Shown here: positions 1 to 10,227 of the stretch, piece by piece | Layout: each line of letters starts with the position of its first letter | How positions within the stretch are numbered: position 1 is the stretch's first letter | Origin: an uncultured Alphaproteobacteria bacterium | GTDB lineage: Bacteria; Pseudomonadota; Alphaproteobacteria; Caulobacterales; Caulobacteraceae | Length of the DNA stretch: 64,000 nucleotides | NCBI GenBank assembly: GCA_903909375.1 | Contig: CAIVVM010000047.1 | Location: 1-64,000 of the forward strand | Direction of reading: 5' to 3' | Notes under the pieces: model-generated | Databases searched by the model: none | Seen by the model: only the letters and a program-made list of their open reading frames with translations | What the model was told of the DNA's origin: nothing | Program-made: the position numbers and the translations under genes

Positions 1-30
1 GATTGCCCGCCTTCGCGAAGGCGGGCAATC
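1..30. repeat. Perfect 30-bp palindrome (REP-like hairpin or terminator)
   Basis: gattgcccgccttcg/cgaaggcgggcaatc is a perfect inverted repeat; further hairpins follow at 77-100 and 203-218. Confidence 0.7.
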
Positions 31-76
31 GTACATCTCTCTTCCAGATCGAGCTGCTGGTAGCGGCATCCCATGG

Positions 77-100
77 CAACACTCCCTCGCCAGAGTGTTG
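77..100. repeat. Inverted repeat caacactc-N8-gagtgttg
   Basis: 8-bp perfect arms in the intergenic region. Confidence 0.5.
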
Positions 101-202
101 CACTTCGTTTGAGAACTCAGGGGACCCAGATGGAATGGCGCCGGGGCGGGTTCCATGTTCGCGCAGCAATTCCAGTCAGCCTCCCAGCCTTGAGATCTGG
201 TT

Positions 203-218
203 CCCGGCATTCGCCGGG
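203..218. repeat. Short hairpin cccggc-attc-gccggg (REP-like)
   Basis: 6-bp GC-rich arms with 4-nt loop in intergenic DNA, past the 3' end of the minus-strand monooxygenase gene. Confidence 0.5.
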
Positions 219-265
219 ATGAGCGGATGCTGTTGAAAATGTTGACTGTAAATTGAAGGCAGATC

Positions 266-2086
266 CTAGGGTCCGTGCAACTCCAGGCCCGCCAGATCCC
301 CTGTAGCGCGCCATTCTGCGAGCAAGGCGTTGAACTTGTTGATCCCCGGCGTGTAGGTCTGGCCGTTCAGGCCTCCCGAGCGCTCGCCGCCCTCATTGTT
401 GTAGTAGCCAGGCGTGCATGCGTTCTGGAAGTCGCGGTTGAGGATTGCGACCGAGCGGATGGTCTCAACCCAGGCTTCCTCGGCCTCGGCGGTCGGCTCA
501 ACCGTGACGGCCCCCCGTTTCCGCGCCTCGGCGATGATGTAGGCGATGTGCCTGGCCTGATCGTCGAACATGGCGGTCATGTTTACGCTCAGTCCGTTCT
601 GCCCGACGCCGATGTAGAACCAGTTGGGGAAGTTGCGGCTGGAGTGGCCGTGCAGCGTGCGGAAGCCGTCCTTGTAGTAGTCGTAGAGCGACAGCCCGTC
701 CCGCCCGTTGATCTCGAACCCGATCCGCCGCTTGAAGGCCGTGGAGATCTCGAAGCCCGATGCGTAGATGATGCAATCGACGGGATACTCGACGCCATTG
801 GCCACCACGCCGGTCCGGGTGATGCGCTCGACGCCCCTGGCGGCGCTCACATCCACAAGGGTGACGTTCGGCCGGTTGAAGGTGGGCAGGAACTCGTCGT
901 TGAAGGTCGGGCGCTTGCAGAACTGGCGATACCAGGGCTTCAGGGCCTCTGCGGCGGCCGGATCGGTCACCGTCTCGTCCACCCGGGCGCGAATCCGGTT
1001 CATCTTCATGAAATCGCCCAGTTCAGCCTGCCGTGCGGCCTCCTGGGGCGACAGCTTTTCGCCCCGCGCGATCGCGGCCCGAATGCCGGCGGCCAGGCTG
1101 CGGAAGATGTCGGTCCATCCGTCATTGACCAGGTCTTCCGTGAACGGCTTGCCCTCGACGATGTCGGCGAAGTTGCGTCGCCGCGCCGCCTGCCAACCCG
1201 GCTCAAGGGACCTGGACCAGGCTTCGTCGGTCGGCTTGTTGCCCCGAAGGTCCACTGAGGAAGGCGTGCGCTGGAAGACATAGAGCTGTCTTGCGTGTCG
1301 GCCGACAAAGGGCACGCACTGGATCGCCGTGGCGCCGGTGCCGATCACGGCAACGCGCTTGTCGGCCAGTTTCGTCAGCCCGCCGGTGGTGTCGCCGCCC
1401 GTGTAGTCGTAGTCCCAGCGGCTCGTGTGAAAGCTGTGACCCTCGAAGTCCTCGAGCCCGGGGATGCCCGGCAGCTTGGCCCGGCTTGCCGTCCCCAGCG
1501 CCATGATGACGAACCGCGCCTTCATGTCGTCGCCGCGATTGGTGCGGATACGCCAGCGCTTGAGACCCTCATCCCAGGCGAGCGCGCTCACGCGGGTCTG
1601 AAAGCAGGCGACATCATAAAGGCCGTAGGCTTGCCCGATCCGCTGGGAGTGTTCGAAGATCTCGCCGACGTAGGCGTATTTCTCCTTCGGGATGTATCCC
1701 AACTCCTCCAGAAGCGGCAGGTAGCAGTAGCTCTCGATGTCGCACTGAGCGCCCGGATATCGGTTCCAGTACCAGGTGCCGCCGAAGTCTGCGCCAGCCT
1801 CGATAATGCGGAAGTCGTCGATGCCCTGTTCCCGTAGCCGCGCCGCAGCCAGAAGGCCCGAGAACCCGCCCCCGATGATCGCCACCTCGACCTCGTCGGT
1901 CAGGGGCGCGCGGGTGAAGCCGGGGTCGGCGTAGGGATCGTCCTCCGCGTACCGCGCAAAGCGGCCGGACAGTTCCACATACTGCGCCTCGCCATCGGAC
2001 CGGAGCCGCTTCTCCCGCTCCTGCCGGTACTTTTCGCGCAGCGCGTCCGGGTCGAATCCGGGGTCGTTCACGAAGCTTTCGTTCAT
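266..2086 (-). CDS. Flavin-containing (Baeyer-Villiger-type) monooxygenase
   Basis: FAD-binding [20 protein letters not shown] and [10 protein letters not shown] motifs; start placed at MNESFVND, downstream of the longest-ORF start. Confidence 0.9.
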   Translation of the reverse strand: MNESFVNDPGFDPDALREKYRQEREKRLRSDGEAQYVELSGRFARYAEDDPYADPGFTRAPLTDEVEVAIIGGGFSGLLAAARLREQGIDDFRIIEAGADFGGTWYWNRYPGAQCDIESYCYLPLLEELGYIPKEKYAYVGEIFEHSQRIGQAYGLYDVACFQTRVSALAWDEGLKRWRIRTNRGDDMKARFVIMALGTASRAKLPGIPGLEDFEGHSFHTSRWDYDYTGGDTTGGLTKLADKRVAVIGTGATAIQCVPFVGRHARQLYVFQRTPSSVDLRGNKPTDEAWSRSLEPGWQAARRRNFADIVEGKPFTEDLVNDGWTDIFRSLAAGIRAAIARGEKLSPQEAARQAELGDFMKMNRIRARVDETVTDPAAAEALKPWYRQFCKRPTFNDEFLPTFNRPNVTLVDVSAARGVERITRTGVVANGVEYPVDCIIYASGFEISTAFKRRIGFEINGRDGLSLYDYYKDGFRTLHGHSSRNFPNWFYIGVGQNGLSVNMTAMFDDQARHIAYIIAEARKRGAVTVEPTAEAEEAWVETIRSVAILNRDFQNACTPGYYNNEGGERSGGLNGQTYTPGINKFNALLAEWRATGDLAGLELHGP

Positions 2087-2087
2087 C

Positions 2088-3128
2088 CTAGTACCCGGCT
2101 GTCCGGCCGCTGGGCGCGCCATCCACGATCTGATCCAGGTATTCGCTGAGGCCGTAGCCCACCAGATCGCCGCAACGGTACTCGGTCATGCCTTCGGTGA
2201 TCCGGGTCTGCAGTTCCTGGCCGTCCGGCGTCTTGCGCCGGTTTCGGAGCGGGATCAGGGAAACGACCTTGCCGGTCACCTCATAGCTCTTGCCGGCCAC
2301 GGTCTTCACCCTGGCCCTGAGCGCGGTCTGATAGTCGTTGGCGTCCCAATCGGTGTCGATCACGCATTCCTCGATCAGGTCGTAGATACCGTCACGGAAC
2401 ACCATGCCGCCTTGCCGGGCCCCGCCCTTGCCGTCTCCGATCACCGACAGCATCATCCCGAAGTCCCGGCCGAAATTCATCGGACACCAGCGGTACCAGT
2501 CGATCGCCTGCCAGTGCCGTGGTCCCCAGGACTTGTCCCGCAACCCAAATCCGGAGATCTCGAACCGCTCGTCGCCCACGGTCACGACGCCTTTCGCCGC
2601 GCAGTGCTGTTCGTAGTGGGCCTTGGCGAAGGACTTTTCCGGGTCGATGTCCAGGGGCGACCCGTCGGCCTTGACCGTTTCTCCGCCGTACATCGGCGAT
2701 ACGCCTTCGTAGTCCAGCTCGACCGTGCACGGCACGCTGGGATTTTCGCGATAGGCCTTCTTCGGGTCCGCCATTTCATGCGGCCGCGCCAGCAGAAGCG
2801 CCTTGCCCGAGAAACTCACCTTCAGGCGTTTGAAGGGCTCGACCACCTCGATCTTCAGGCCACCCGCCGCCATTTCGCGGTTGCCCTCGATGGCCGGCCG
2901 CCCGAACGTGAACGCCACCCGGCCATCTGGCAGGTAGAGGCAGACGCTGATCTCCGCATAGTTCTCATTGGGCCGATTGCCGATCCGGAACCAGCCGCCG
3001 GTCTTCTTCGCCGGGTCGAAGACGTTGAAGTACATGCTTTCGTTGTAGTTTTTGGCTTCTCCCGGATCGTGCGGATACTCGTCCTCGGGCGCGAGCCTGG
3101 TCTTGAAGCCTTCAGCCATTTTCGCCAT
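2088..3128 (-). CDS. Conserved hypothetical protein, DUF7064/7065-like (AttH/lipocalin-like)
   Basis: ORF 346 aa from MAKMAEG; contains [15 protein letters not shown]; abuts the monooxygenase gene. Confidence 0.65.
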   Translation of the reverse strand: MAKMAEGFKTRLAPEDEYPHDPGEAKNYNESMYFNVFDPAKKTGGWFRIGNRPNENYAEISVCLYLPDGRVAFTFGRPAIEGNREMAAGGLKIEVVEPFKRLKVSFSGKALLLARPHEMADPKKAYRENPSVPCTVELDYEGVSPMYGGETVKADGSPLDIDPEKSFAKAHYEQHCAAKGVVTVGDERFEISGFGLRDKSWGPRHWQAIDWYRWCPMNFGRDFGMMLSVIGDGKGGARQGGMVFRDGIYDLIEECVIDTDWDANDYQTALRARVKTVAGKSYEVTGKVVSLIPLRNRRKTPDGQELQTRITEGMTEYRCGDLVGYGLSEYLDQIVDGAPSGRTAGY

Positions 3129-3249
3129 GCGCAATCCTCCGCCAGCCGTTGTGGCGGGACGATGGGCTCGTGACGCGGCGGAATGCCAAGCCTGCAAGAT
3201 GCCGAAACACGAAAGTTGGACGCTCCGCCGCCGGGAGGACCTCTTTTCT

Positions 3250-4917
3250 CTAGCGACGCGCGGCCGCTGATTTCGCGCGGATCGGCTTGAACTCCGAGCT
3301 TGGGTTCCAGTCAGGCCAGCGGGTTGAGTTGGCCAGGGCGCGGCCGGCCTCGAAGGCGAGGTTCACGTCGTCGGCTGCGCCCTGATAGTTCTGGGTGGAC
3401 TCCCAACGGTCGCAGGTCTGGTGGTAACACCGGGCGGTGTAGTCCTCGACCCAGCGGTCGCCGGCCGCGCGACCGCCGTTGACCAGATCCGCGCCGCCGC
3501 CCATCCCCATGAACAGCATGACCGGCACCCCACGCTTTGCCAGGGAGAAATGGTCGGCCCGATAGAACAGGGCGCGTTCGGGCTTCGGGTCTGGCGTGAT
3601 GGTGCGGCCATAGCGCGCGGCGATGACGGCGACCTCGGGTTCCAGTTCGTTCTGCCCGGCGCCCACCAGCACCAGATCGCGGGACGGTCCGGACGTTTGC
3701 AGGACATCGAAGGTGTAGTTGGCTACCATTTTCGCCAGGGCCGGCTCGTTGCGCTGGGCATAGAACTCGCTGCCCAGCAGGCCGCGCTCCTCGGCGGTCC
3801 AGGCGGCGAACAGGATGGTGCGGTCGGGGCGGGGGCCGGCGGCAAAGGCCCGGGCCGTCTCGATCACCCCGGCCACGCCCACCGCGTCGTCGACAGCGCC
3901 GGGCCGGATGACGGCGCCGTTCGCATCTGGCGCGCCCACGCCAAACCCGTCCCAGTGAGCGGCATAGAGTATGGTTTCATCAGGTCGCCGGGCGCCGGGC
4001 AGGGCGGCCACGACGTTGCGGCTCTCCAGCATGGTGAACTCATTGCGGTAGTCTGCTGAAAAGCTGGCGTCCTTGAGCTCGACAGGTCGGAACGCAGCCG
4101 AGCGTGCGCGCGCCTTCTCGGCCTCGAAGTCCAGCCCGGCCTTGCGGAACAGTTCGACGGCCTGGTCCCGCTGGATCCAGCCCTGGAGCTTCAATTTCTC
4201 GGCAGCGGGATTGGTTCTGACGACGTCATAGGTCTCGTTGTTGCCCGCTATGACGGTGCTCCAGCCATAGGCGGCGCCAGCCGTCTCGTGGATGATCAGC
4301 ATCCCCAGCGCGCCGCGGCGCACGGCCTCCTCGTATTTGTAGACCCAGCGGCCATAGAAGGTGGCGGCGCGGCCGCCGAACTTGCCGGCGACGGGTTCAT
4401 CTGCGGCAGCCTCGAAGTCAGGGTCGTTGATCAGGACCAGCAGCATCTTGCCGCGGACATCGACGCCCTTGAAGTCGTCCCAGTTGCGCTCAGGCGCGCT
4501 GACGCCATAGCCTACAAAGACCAGTGGCGCGGCCTTGATGACCACCTGGTCGACTGGTTGCTGCGTTTCGATCCGAAGGTCGGTCTGTTCCTTGAGCGGC
4601 GTGATCTGGCCGCGGACCGAGATCGCGTAGTCGCCGCCAGGCGTTGTCTGATAGCGCCTGAGCGGGACGGACTGCGTCCAGCCGCCATTGTCGCCAGCGG
4701 GCTTCAGGCCCAGCGCCTTGAACTCACCCACGATGAAGTCGATGGTCTTCTGCTCGCCCGGGCCACCGGGAGCACGCCCGGCATAGGGTTCGGACGCCAG
4801 TTCGCGGGTGATGTCGGACAACCGCTGCGCAGATATGGCCGGCGCCGGCTGAGCCAGCGCTGTTCCTGCAAACAAAGCGGACATGAGTGCGATCAGGACT
4901 GGTCGATGATATGTCAT
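3250..4917 (-). CDS. M28 family metallopeptidase (secreted)
   Basis: Signal peptide; AAHWDGFG, GAVDDAVGVAG and WTAEERGLLGS metal-ligand motifs of M28. Confidence 0.9.
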   Translation of the reverse strand: MTYHRPVLIALMSALFAGTALAQPAPAISAQRLSDITRELASEPYAGRAPGGPGEQKTIDFIVGEFKALGLKPAGDNGGWTQSVPLRRYQTTPGGDYAISVRGQITPLKEQTDLRIETQQPVDQVVIKAAPLVFVGYGVSAPERNWDDFKGVDVRGKMLLVLINDPDFEAAADEPVAGKFGGRAATFYGRWVYKYEEAVRRGALGMLIIHETAGAAYGWSTVIAGNNETYDVVRTNPAAEKLKLQGWIQRDQAVELFRKAGLDFEAEKARARSAAFRPVELKDASFSADYRNEFTMLESRNVVAALPGARRPDETILYAAHWDGFGVGAPDANGAVIRPGAVDDAVGVAGVIETARAFAAGPRPDRTILFAAWTAEERGLLGSEFYAQRNEPALAKMVANYTFDVLQTSGPSRDLVLVGAGQNELEPEVAVIAARYGRTITPDPKPERALFYRADHFSLAKRGVPVMLFMGMGGGADLVNGGRAAGDRWVEDYTARCYHQTCDRWESTQNYQGAADDVNLAFEAGRALANSTRWPDWNPSSEFKPIRAKSAAARR

Positions 4918-5048
4918 TTCGTTCCTATAAGGCCGTCGACCGTGCTTTAATATCTTGTGTGTCAGGCTGAAACTGCCATCGATCCGCCATCTGGCGCGTT
5001 CAGCTTGGCGAGAAGATCATACGGGCTTGCGTCCGTGCCGGGGTATCG

Positions 5049-5288
5049 ATGGAAACGATCAACAGAGCAAACAAGATGGCTGGAAAACCCGGCTACTACG
5101 ATGTCTACGAAGGCTATCAGGAAGACGCGGCTGGCCCTGCGAAGCTGGTGTCGCTGGCGCGTGCGGCCCGTAAACGCGCGCGCGCGGCGATGGCCGCCGA
5201 GGCTCTGACAATGGGTGCGATCGGCCTGACCGTCGGCGTCGCCGTCGGCGCGGCCCTCGCGCTGAAGCTCGGCTCGCGTCGTCGCTAG
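5049..5288 (+). CDS. Small hypothetical protein with C-terminal hydrophobic segment
   Basis: 79 aa ORF with alanine-rich TM-like tail; end overlaps copB stop by 4 nt. Confidence 0.45.
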   Translation: METINRANKMAGKPGYYDVYEGYQEDAAGPAKLVSLARAARKRARAAMAAEALTMGAIGLTVGVAVGAALALKLGSRRR

Positions 5289-6211
5289 AACCAGGCGCGC
5301 AGACCGAACACAAGGCGGGTTTCGCGAACGTGCTCGCCCGCACGCCGGGCGGAATCGGCGGTTCCACCGACAGCGCGCGCGTGATTGACCCCGATGTAGG
5401 GCGAGAACTCCGGGGTTACGGCGTAACGCAGCCGAAGACCGGCCTCGATATCCGATAGGCCCCCGCCAAGGTTCTGCGCCGCCACATCCTGAGCCTGAAT
5501 ATTTGCTTCGAGGCTGGGTTCAAGCACCAGCCGCTGGGTCAGCCTAAGGTCGTATGACGCCGCGAACCGGGCTGAGACCTCGCCTTTGTTTGACACGAAC
5601 ACCGCCCCGTCGATATCGAACCAGTAGGGTGCGAGACCCTCCAGACCGATCACGGCGTAGGTCCGGCGCGGCCGGGGCTGGAAGTCCTGCCGGAGGCCGG
5701 CCTGCAGGTTGAAGTAGGGCCCGATGGCGCGGCTGTAGAGCGCCTGAACTTCCGCCTCTTCGATATGCCCCGATGCACCGTCGCCTTCGGTCTTTGTGAC
5801 CAGACGGTGGATGTCGCCGCCGTACGAAACCCGACCCTCCCAGGCGAACCCGTCGCCGCCGGCGGACGGTTGATATTCGGCGCGGTCCAGTATCACGGTC
5901 GTCCAGGTCATCTCGCCATGCTCACGGCGCAGGACCTCGCGCGCCCGGGCCATGGCGCCGGGGGTGTAGAAGCGCTCTGCGGCGTGGTCGGCAGGAACCG
6001 GAGGCGACGCGTCGCCTCCGGCTGGCGGACTGGGCATGGTGTGTCCGGCATGTGGATCCGCCGCCGGTGCGGGCATCCTGTGACCCGAGTGGGGATCGGC
6101 AGCCTGGGCAGGCGCCGGCATGGTGTGTCCCGCGTGCGGATCGGGCGTCTGGGCCAGCGCCGGGCTGAAGCTGGTCGCGATGAGGAGGGCGATGACCAAG
6201 CGAACCATCAT
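5285..6211 (-). CDS. copB: Copper resistance protein B
   Basis: CopB beta-barrel-like C-terminus; N-terminal repeated DPHAGHTMPAP His/Met motifs; adjacent to copA. Confidence 0.9.
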   Translation of the reverse strand: MMVRLVIALLIATSFSPALAQTPDPHAGHTMPAPAQAADPHSGHRMPAPAADPHAGHTMPSPPAGGDASPPVPADHAAERFYTPGAMARAREVLRREHGEMTWTTVILDRAEYQPSAGGDGFAWEGRVSYGGDIHRLVTKTEGDGASGHIEEAEVQALYSRAIGPYFNLQAGLRQDFQPRPRRTYAVIGLEGLAPYWFDIDGAVFVSNKGEVSARFAASYDLRLTQRLVLEPSLEANIQAQDVAAQNLGGGLSDIEAGLRLRYAVTPEFSPYIGVNHARAVGGTADSARRAGEHVRETRLVFGLRAWF

Positions 6212-7935
6212 GCCTCGCCCTCAAACGGTCTGACGGTAATAACCTTGAACATGCCCGCGTGCATGTGCAGCAGCATGTGACAGTGAAACGCCCAGTCTCC
6301 CGGCGCGTCGGCGGTCAGATCGAAGACAACCTTTCCACCCGGCATCACATTGACGGTGTGCTTGCGGGGGTGCTGGCCCGGGTGGCCGTTGACGACCTCG
6401 AAGAAGTGGCCGTGCAGGTGGATGGGGTGGTTCATCATGCTGTCGTTGACCAGCGTGACCCGCACCCGCTCATCGCGGCGGAAGGGAATTGGCTTGGTGA
6501 TTTCGCTGAACTTCTCCCCATCGAAGGCCCACATGAAGCGTTCCATGTTGCCGGTCAGGTGAAGTTCCAGACTGCGCGAGGGCGGACGCGTATCGGGGTT
6601 GGGCGTGAGCGCGATCAGGTCGGCGTAGGTCAGAACCTTGCCCTCAACGCTTTCCAGGCCCGTGGGGCGGTCGGCGGTGCGGTCCACCGGCATCGGCGAG
6701 ATCATCTGCACGCCGGGGCCCATCTTCACCTGTGGCGCGTTCGTCGGGTTCAGCATCGACATGTCCATGTCGCCATGCCCGCCGGGCCCGTGCATCCCGG
6801 CCATGTCCATGTCCATGCCCATGTCGCGCATCTTTAGCAGGGGACGTTCACGCAGGCGCGGGGCCTGCGCGACCATGCCCGGGCGAGGGGCCAGGGTTGC
6901 CCGGACCAGCCCGGAACGATCAGCGGCCTCGGCCACCAGCGCATATGCCCGGTCCTCGGTGGGCTCAACGATGACGTCGTAGGTCTCTGCGTTGGCGATC
7001 TGCAGTTCGTCGACGCTAACCGGCTTCACATCCAGTCCATCCGCCTGGACCACCGTCATACGCAGACCCGGGACCCGCAGGTTGAAGATGGTCATCGCCC
7101 CGGCGTTGATGATCCGCAGGCGCACGCGCTCGCCGGGCCGGAACAGGCCTGTCCATTTCTCAGCCAGGCCGTGGCCGTTGATCAGATAGCTGTAGGTCGC
7201 GCCGGTGACGTCCAGGATATCGGTGGGGTCCATGCGCATGGCGCCCCATTCGGCACGTTCGGCTAGGGTCTGGTCCTTGCCCGCGGCCAATCCGGCGATC
7301 GTCTGCTTCTGGCGGTTGAAATAGCCGGCCCGCTGCTTCAGCTTCTTCATCATCAAGTGGGGGTGCAGGAAGCTGTAGTCGGAGAGCACCACCACATGCT
7401 CCCGATCATAGGGGGCGGGCTCGGCGCCGGCAGGGTCGATCACCAGCGGCGCGTAGTGGCCCAGTAATTCCTGAAGGCCGGAATGGCTGTGATACCAGTA
7501 GGTTCCCGCCTGGCGGATCGGGAATTCATAGACGAACGTTTCGCCCGGTTTGATCCCCGGGAAACTCACCCCCGGAACGCCGTCCATCTGGAAGGGCAGC
7601 AACAGGCCGTGCCAGTGGATCGAGGTGTCCTCGCCGGTTAGGTTGTTCGTAACCGCGATGCGAACGTCCTGGCCTTCCTTGAGGCGGATCAGCGGGCCGG
7701 GGACTGTGCCGTTGATGCCAATGGCATGGGCCGGGCGACCACCGATTTTCAGGTGGGCGTGGCCGATGCTGAGGGCGATGTCCTCGCCGGTCAGGGCCTT
7801 AGGAGCGGTCAAGCCCGGTGTCTGGCTTCGGGCCCAGGCCGGCAGGAGAGACGTGGCAAGGGCGCCGCCACCGAGGGATGCAAACCCCTGCAGCAGGCTT
7901 CGCCGGCCCAACAAGGTGGTTTTTGTCAGGGACAC
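6208..7935 (-). CDS. copA: Copper resistance multicopper oxidase (Tat-exported)
   Basis: Twin-arginine GRRSLLQG signal, HWHGLLLPFQMDGVPG, HPIHLHGHFFEV and HCHMLLHMHAGM copper motifs, Met-rich MGMDMDMAGMHG; GTG start at 7935 preferred over the longest ORF. Confidence 0.92.
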   Translation of the reverse strand: MSLTKTTLLGRRSLLQGFASLGGGALATSLLPAWARSQTPGLTAPKALTGEDIALSIGHAHLKIGGRPAHAIGINGTVPGPLIRLKEGQDVRIAVTNNLTGEDTSIHWHGLLLPFQMDGVPGVSFPGIKPGETFVYEFPIRQAGTYWYHSHSGLQELLGHYAPLVIDPAGAEPAPYDREHVVVLSDYSFLHPHLMMKKLKQRAGYFNRQKQTIAGLAAGKDQTLAERAEWGAMRMDPTDILDVTGATYSYLINGHGLAEKWTGLFRPGERVRLRIINAGAMTIFNLRVPGLRMTVVQADGLDVKPVSVDELQIANAETYDVIVEPTEDRAYALVAEAADRSGLVRATLAPRPGMVAQAPRLRERPLLKMRDMGMDMDMAGMHGPGGHGDMDMSMLNPTNAPQVKMGPGVQMISPMPVDRTADRPTGLESVEGKVLTYADLIALTPNPDTRPPSRSLELHLTGNMERFMWAFDGEKFSEITKPIPFRRDERVRVTLVNDSMMNHPIHLHGHFFEVVNGHPGQHPRKHTVNVMPGGKVVFDLTADAPGDWAFHCHMLLHMHAGMFKVITVRPFEGEA

Positions 7936-8005
7936 TTCGGACCTAGGGGTTAAAGACGGTCGGCGACGATGACTGCGCCGACAAAAGCGGATCGGGGGGT
8001 GGGAT

Positions 8006-8719
8006 ATGGGGCGCTTGTCCACGCAAATCCACAAATGGCTGGCGTTGGTTGTCGGCCTTCAGGTGCTGGGCTGGGTCGTGGGCGGACTGGTGATGACCGC
8101 CATCCCCATCGAGCGGGTGCGCGGCGAACACCATGTCGCGCAGTTTCAGCCGGCGGCCCTGCCGATGTCCGGGATCGTGAGCTATCAGGATGTCGCCCGG
8201 GGCCTGGGCATCGAACCGGTCGAGGCGGCGCTGAGGTCCACCCTGCGTGGTCCGCAATGGCGACTGAAAGATGCCGGCGGCGCGGTCCATGTGGCTGATG
8301 CGGTTACCGGCCGGCACGTGGCGCCACTTGCCAAATCCGAGGCCCGGCTGCTGGCCGGCGTGCAGTATCAGGGTCGCGGACAGCCGGCTGAGCCGCAGTG
8401 GTTTGCCATGGCGCCGCAGGAGGCCGGCAAGCCCGGACCGCTCTGGCGCGTGGACTTTGATGATGCGGAGAACACCAGCTTCTATATGTCGCCCGAGACC
8501 GGCGAGGTGGTGAGCCGGCGATCCGACGTCTGGCGCTTCTACGATTTCTTCTGGCGGATCCACATCCTCGATTTCAAGACAGGCGACAACTTCAACAACC
8601 CTCTGATCATTGCTGCGGCCGCCTTGACACTGCCCGTGGTGATCACCGGCCTGATCCTGCTCTGGATCCGGTTGGGTCGTGATCTGAAAACCGCCCTCGC
8701 GCGCCGACAACCCCGTTAG
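8006..8719 (+). CDS. PepSY-domain membrane protein
   Basis: N-terminal HKWLALVVGLQVLGWVVGG TM, PETGEVVSRRSDVWRFYDFFWRIHILD PepSY-TM motif, C-terminal TM; divergent from copAB. Confidence 0.8.
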   Translation: MGRLSTQIHKWLALVVGLQVLGWVVGGLVMTAIPIERVRGEHHVAQFQPAALPMSGIVSYQDVARGLGIEPVEAALRSTLRGPQWRLKDAGGAVHVADAVTGRHVAPLAKSEARLLAGVQYQGRGQPAEPQWFAMAPQEAGKPGPLWRVDFDDAENTSFYMSPETGEVVSRRSDVWRFYDFFWRIHILDFKTGDNFNNPLIIAAAALTLPVVITGLILLWIRLGRDLKTALARRQPR

Positions 8720-8782
8720 GGCGTCGGGCGGGGCAACGGTATGGTGAGGCTTCATCGCTGAGTCGGATTTCCAGTTTCACCC

Positions 8783-10222
8783 ATGGCCCTTGAAGACTCA
8801 GCGATCGAGACGACCCCGGCGCCGGCACGATCCCAGGTGGACGAGCGCCGGTTCCTGGACGGGCCGGTCGCCCCCACGCTGATCCGGTTCGGCATGCCCT
8901 TGCTGGCCACCAACACCCTGATGTCGCTGTCGGGAAGCTGGGGGGCGGTGTGGGTCAGCCATGTGCTGGGGCCGGATGCGCTGACCGCCGTGGTCAACGC
9001 CAATCTCTTCATGTGGATGCTGACCGGCAGCGTCATGGGCGTGGGCTCGGCAGCGGGGATCGCCATCGGCCAGGCGCTGGGTCACGGCGACCGCAGCGTG
9101 GTCAAGAAGCTGACCGGCAACGCGATTACGTTTGCACTGATCGCCTCGTTCCTGTCGGCGGCCCTGGGCTTTGTGTTCGCGCCCGCCCTTCTGGATCTGA
9201 TCCACCTCCCGGCGTCGGCCCGAGAGATGGCCATCGACTACCTGCGATACACCTGCCTCTCGATGCCGCCCGTCTTCATCTTCTCGTTCCTGATGATGAT
9301 GCTGCGCGGGGTGGGCGACGCGCGGACGCCATTCCGTTTCTCGCTGATCGCCATCGTGCTGGGGCTGATCCTTTCACCGGCCCTGCTGGTGGGCTTCGGG
9401 GGTCTGCCGAAGATGGGGATCGCCGGTGTCGCGGTCGGCGGCATCCTGGCCTACAGCGTCGCCCTCCTGGCCCTGGTCGGCTACCTCTATGTTCGACACC
9501 ATCCCTTGGCACTCAGGCAGGAAGACCTGCACAACCTCAAGCCGGATGGCGCGCTGATCTGGATGCTGGTCACCAAAGGTGCGCCCATGGCGGCCGAGAA
9601 CATCATCGTTCAGGGCGCGTACTTCGTCCTGCTCAGCCTGGTGAATGCCCAGGGCGCCGCGACTGCCGCCGCCTACGCCGCCGCCGCCCAACTGTGGGGC
9701 TATGTCCAGATGCCGTCGGGCGCGATCGCCCAGTCCATGTCGGCGATGGCGGCGATCTGTATTGGCGCGGGCCGTTGGGACCGTGTTGGCCGGATTGCAT
9801 TTCAGGGGTGCCTGGTTTCGGTGGGGCTGACCCTGCTCGCCGCCGCCATCATATACCTATCCGGCGATCTTCCGCTGAAGCTGTTCCTGCCAGAGGGCGG
9901 GGAGGAGCTCGCGATTGCGCGTGATATCAACGAGATCGTCCTCTGGGGCTGGATTTTCCTGGCGATCACAAACGGGCTGTCAGCGATGGTTCGGGCAAAC
10001 TCGGCCATGCTGGCGCCGACCCTGATCTACGCGACGACGATGTGGGTCATGCGGGTGCCGTTTGCGCTGGCGCTCCTGCCGCTAATGGGCGCAGCGGCGA
10101 TCTGGTGGAGCTTTCCGCTGGGAACCATCGGCTCCGCCAGCCTGGCTTTCGCCTACTATCGCTGGGGCGGGTGGCGGAAGAACAAGCTGATGGTGGCCAG
10201 TGTGGTGGACCAGCGCGCCTGA
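8783..10222 (+). CDS. MATE family efflux transporter
   Basis: 479 aa polytopic protein with MATE-like repeats. Confidence 0.9.
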   Translation: MALEDSAIETTPAPARSQVDERRFLDGPVAPTLIRFGMPLLATNTLMSLSGSWGAVWVSHVLGPDALTAVVNANLFMWMLTGSVMGVGSAAGIAIGQALGHGDRSVVKKLTGNAITFALIASFLSAALGFVFAPALLDLIHLPASAREMAIDYLRYTCLSMPPVFIFSFLMMMLRGVGDARTPFRFSLIAIVLGLILSPALLVGFGGLPKMGIAGVAVGGILAYSVALLALVGYLYVRHHPLALRQEDLHNLKPDGALIWMLVTKGAPMAAENIIVQGAYFVLLSLVNAQGAATAAAYAAAAQLWGYVQMPSGAIAQSMSAMAAICIGAGRWDRVGRIAFQGCLVSVGLTLLAAAIIYLSGDLPLKLFLPEGGEELAIARDINEIVLWGWIFLAITNGLSAMVRANSAMLAPTLIYATTMWVMRVPFALALLPLMGAAAIWWSFPLGTIGSASLAFAYYRWGGWRKNKLMVASVVDQRA

Positions 10223-10227
10223 GCCCG

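Noticed and set aside
8950-9924. 324-aa plus-strand ORF inside the MATE gene
   Set aside because: Alternate frame of the MATE transporter; Arg/Gly/Pro-rich shadow ORF
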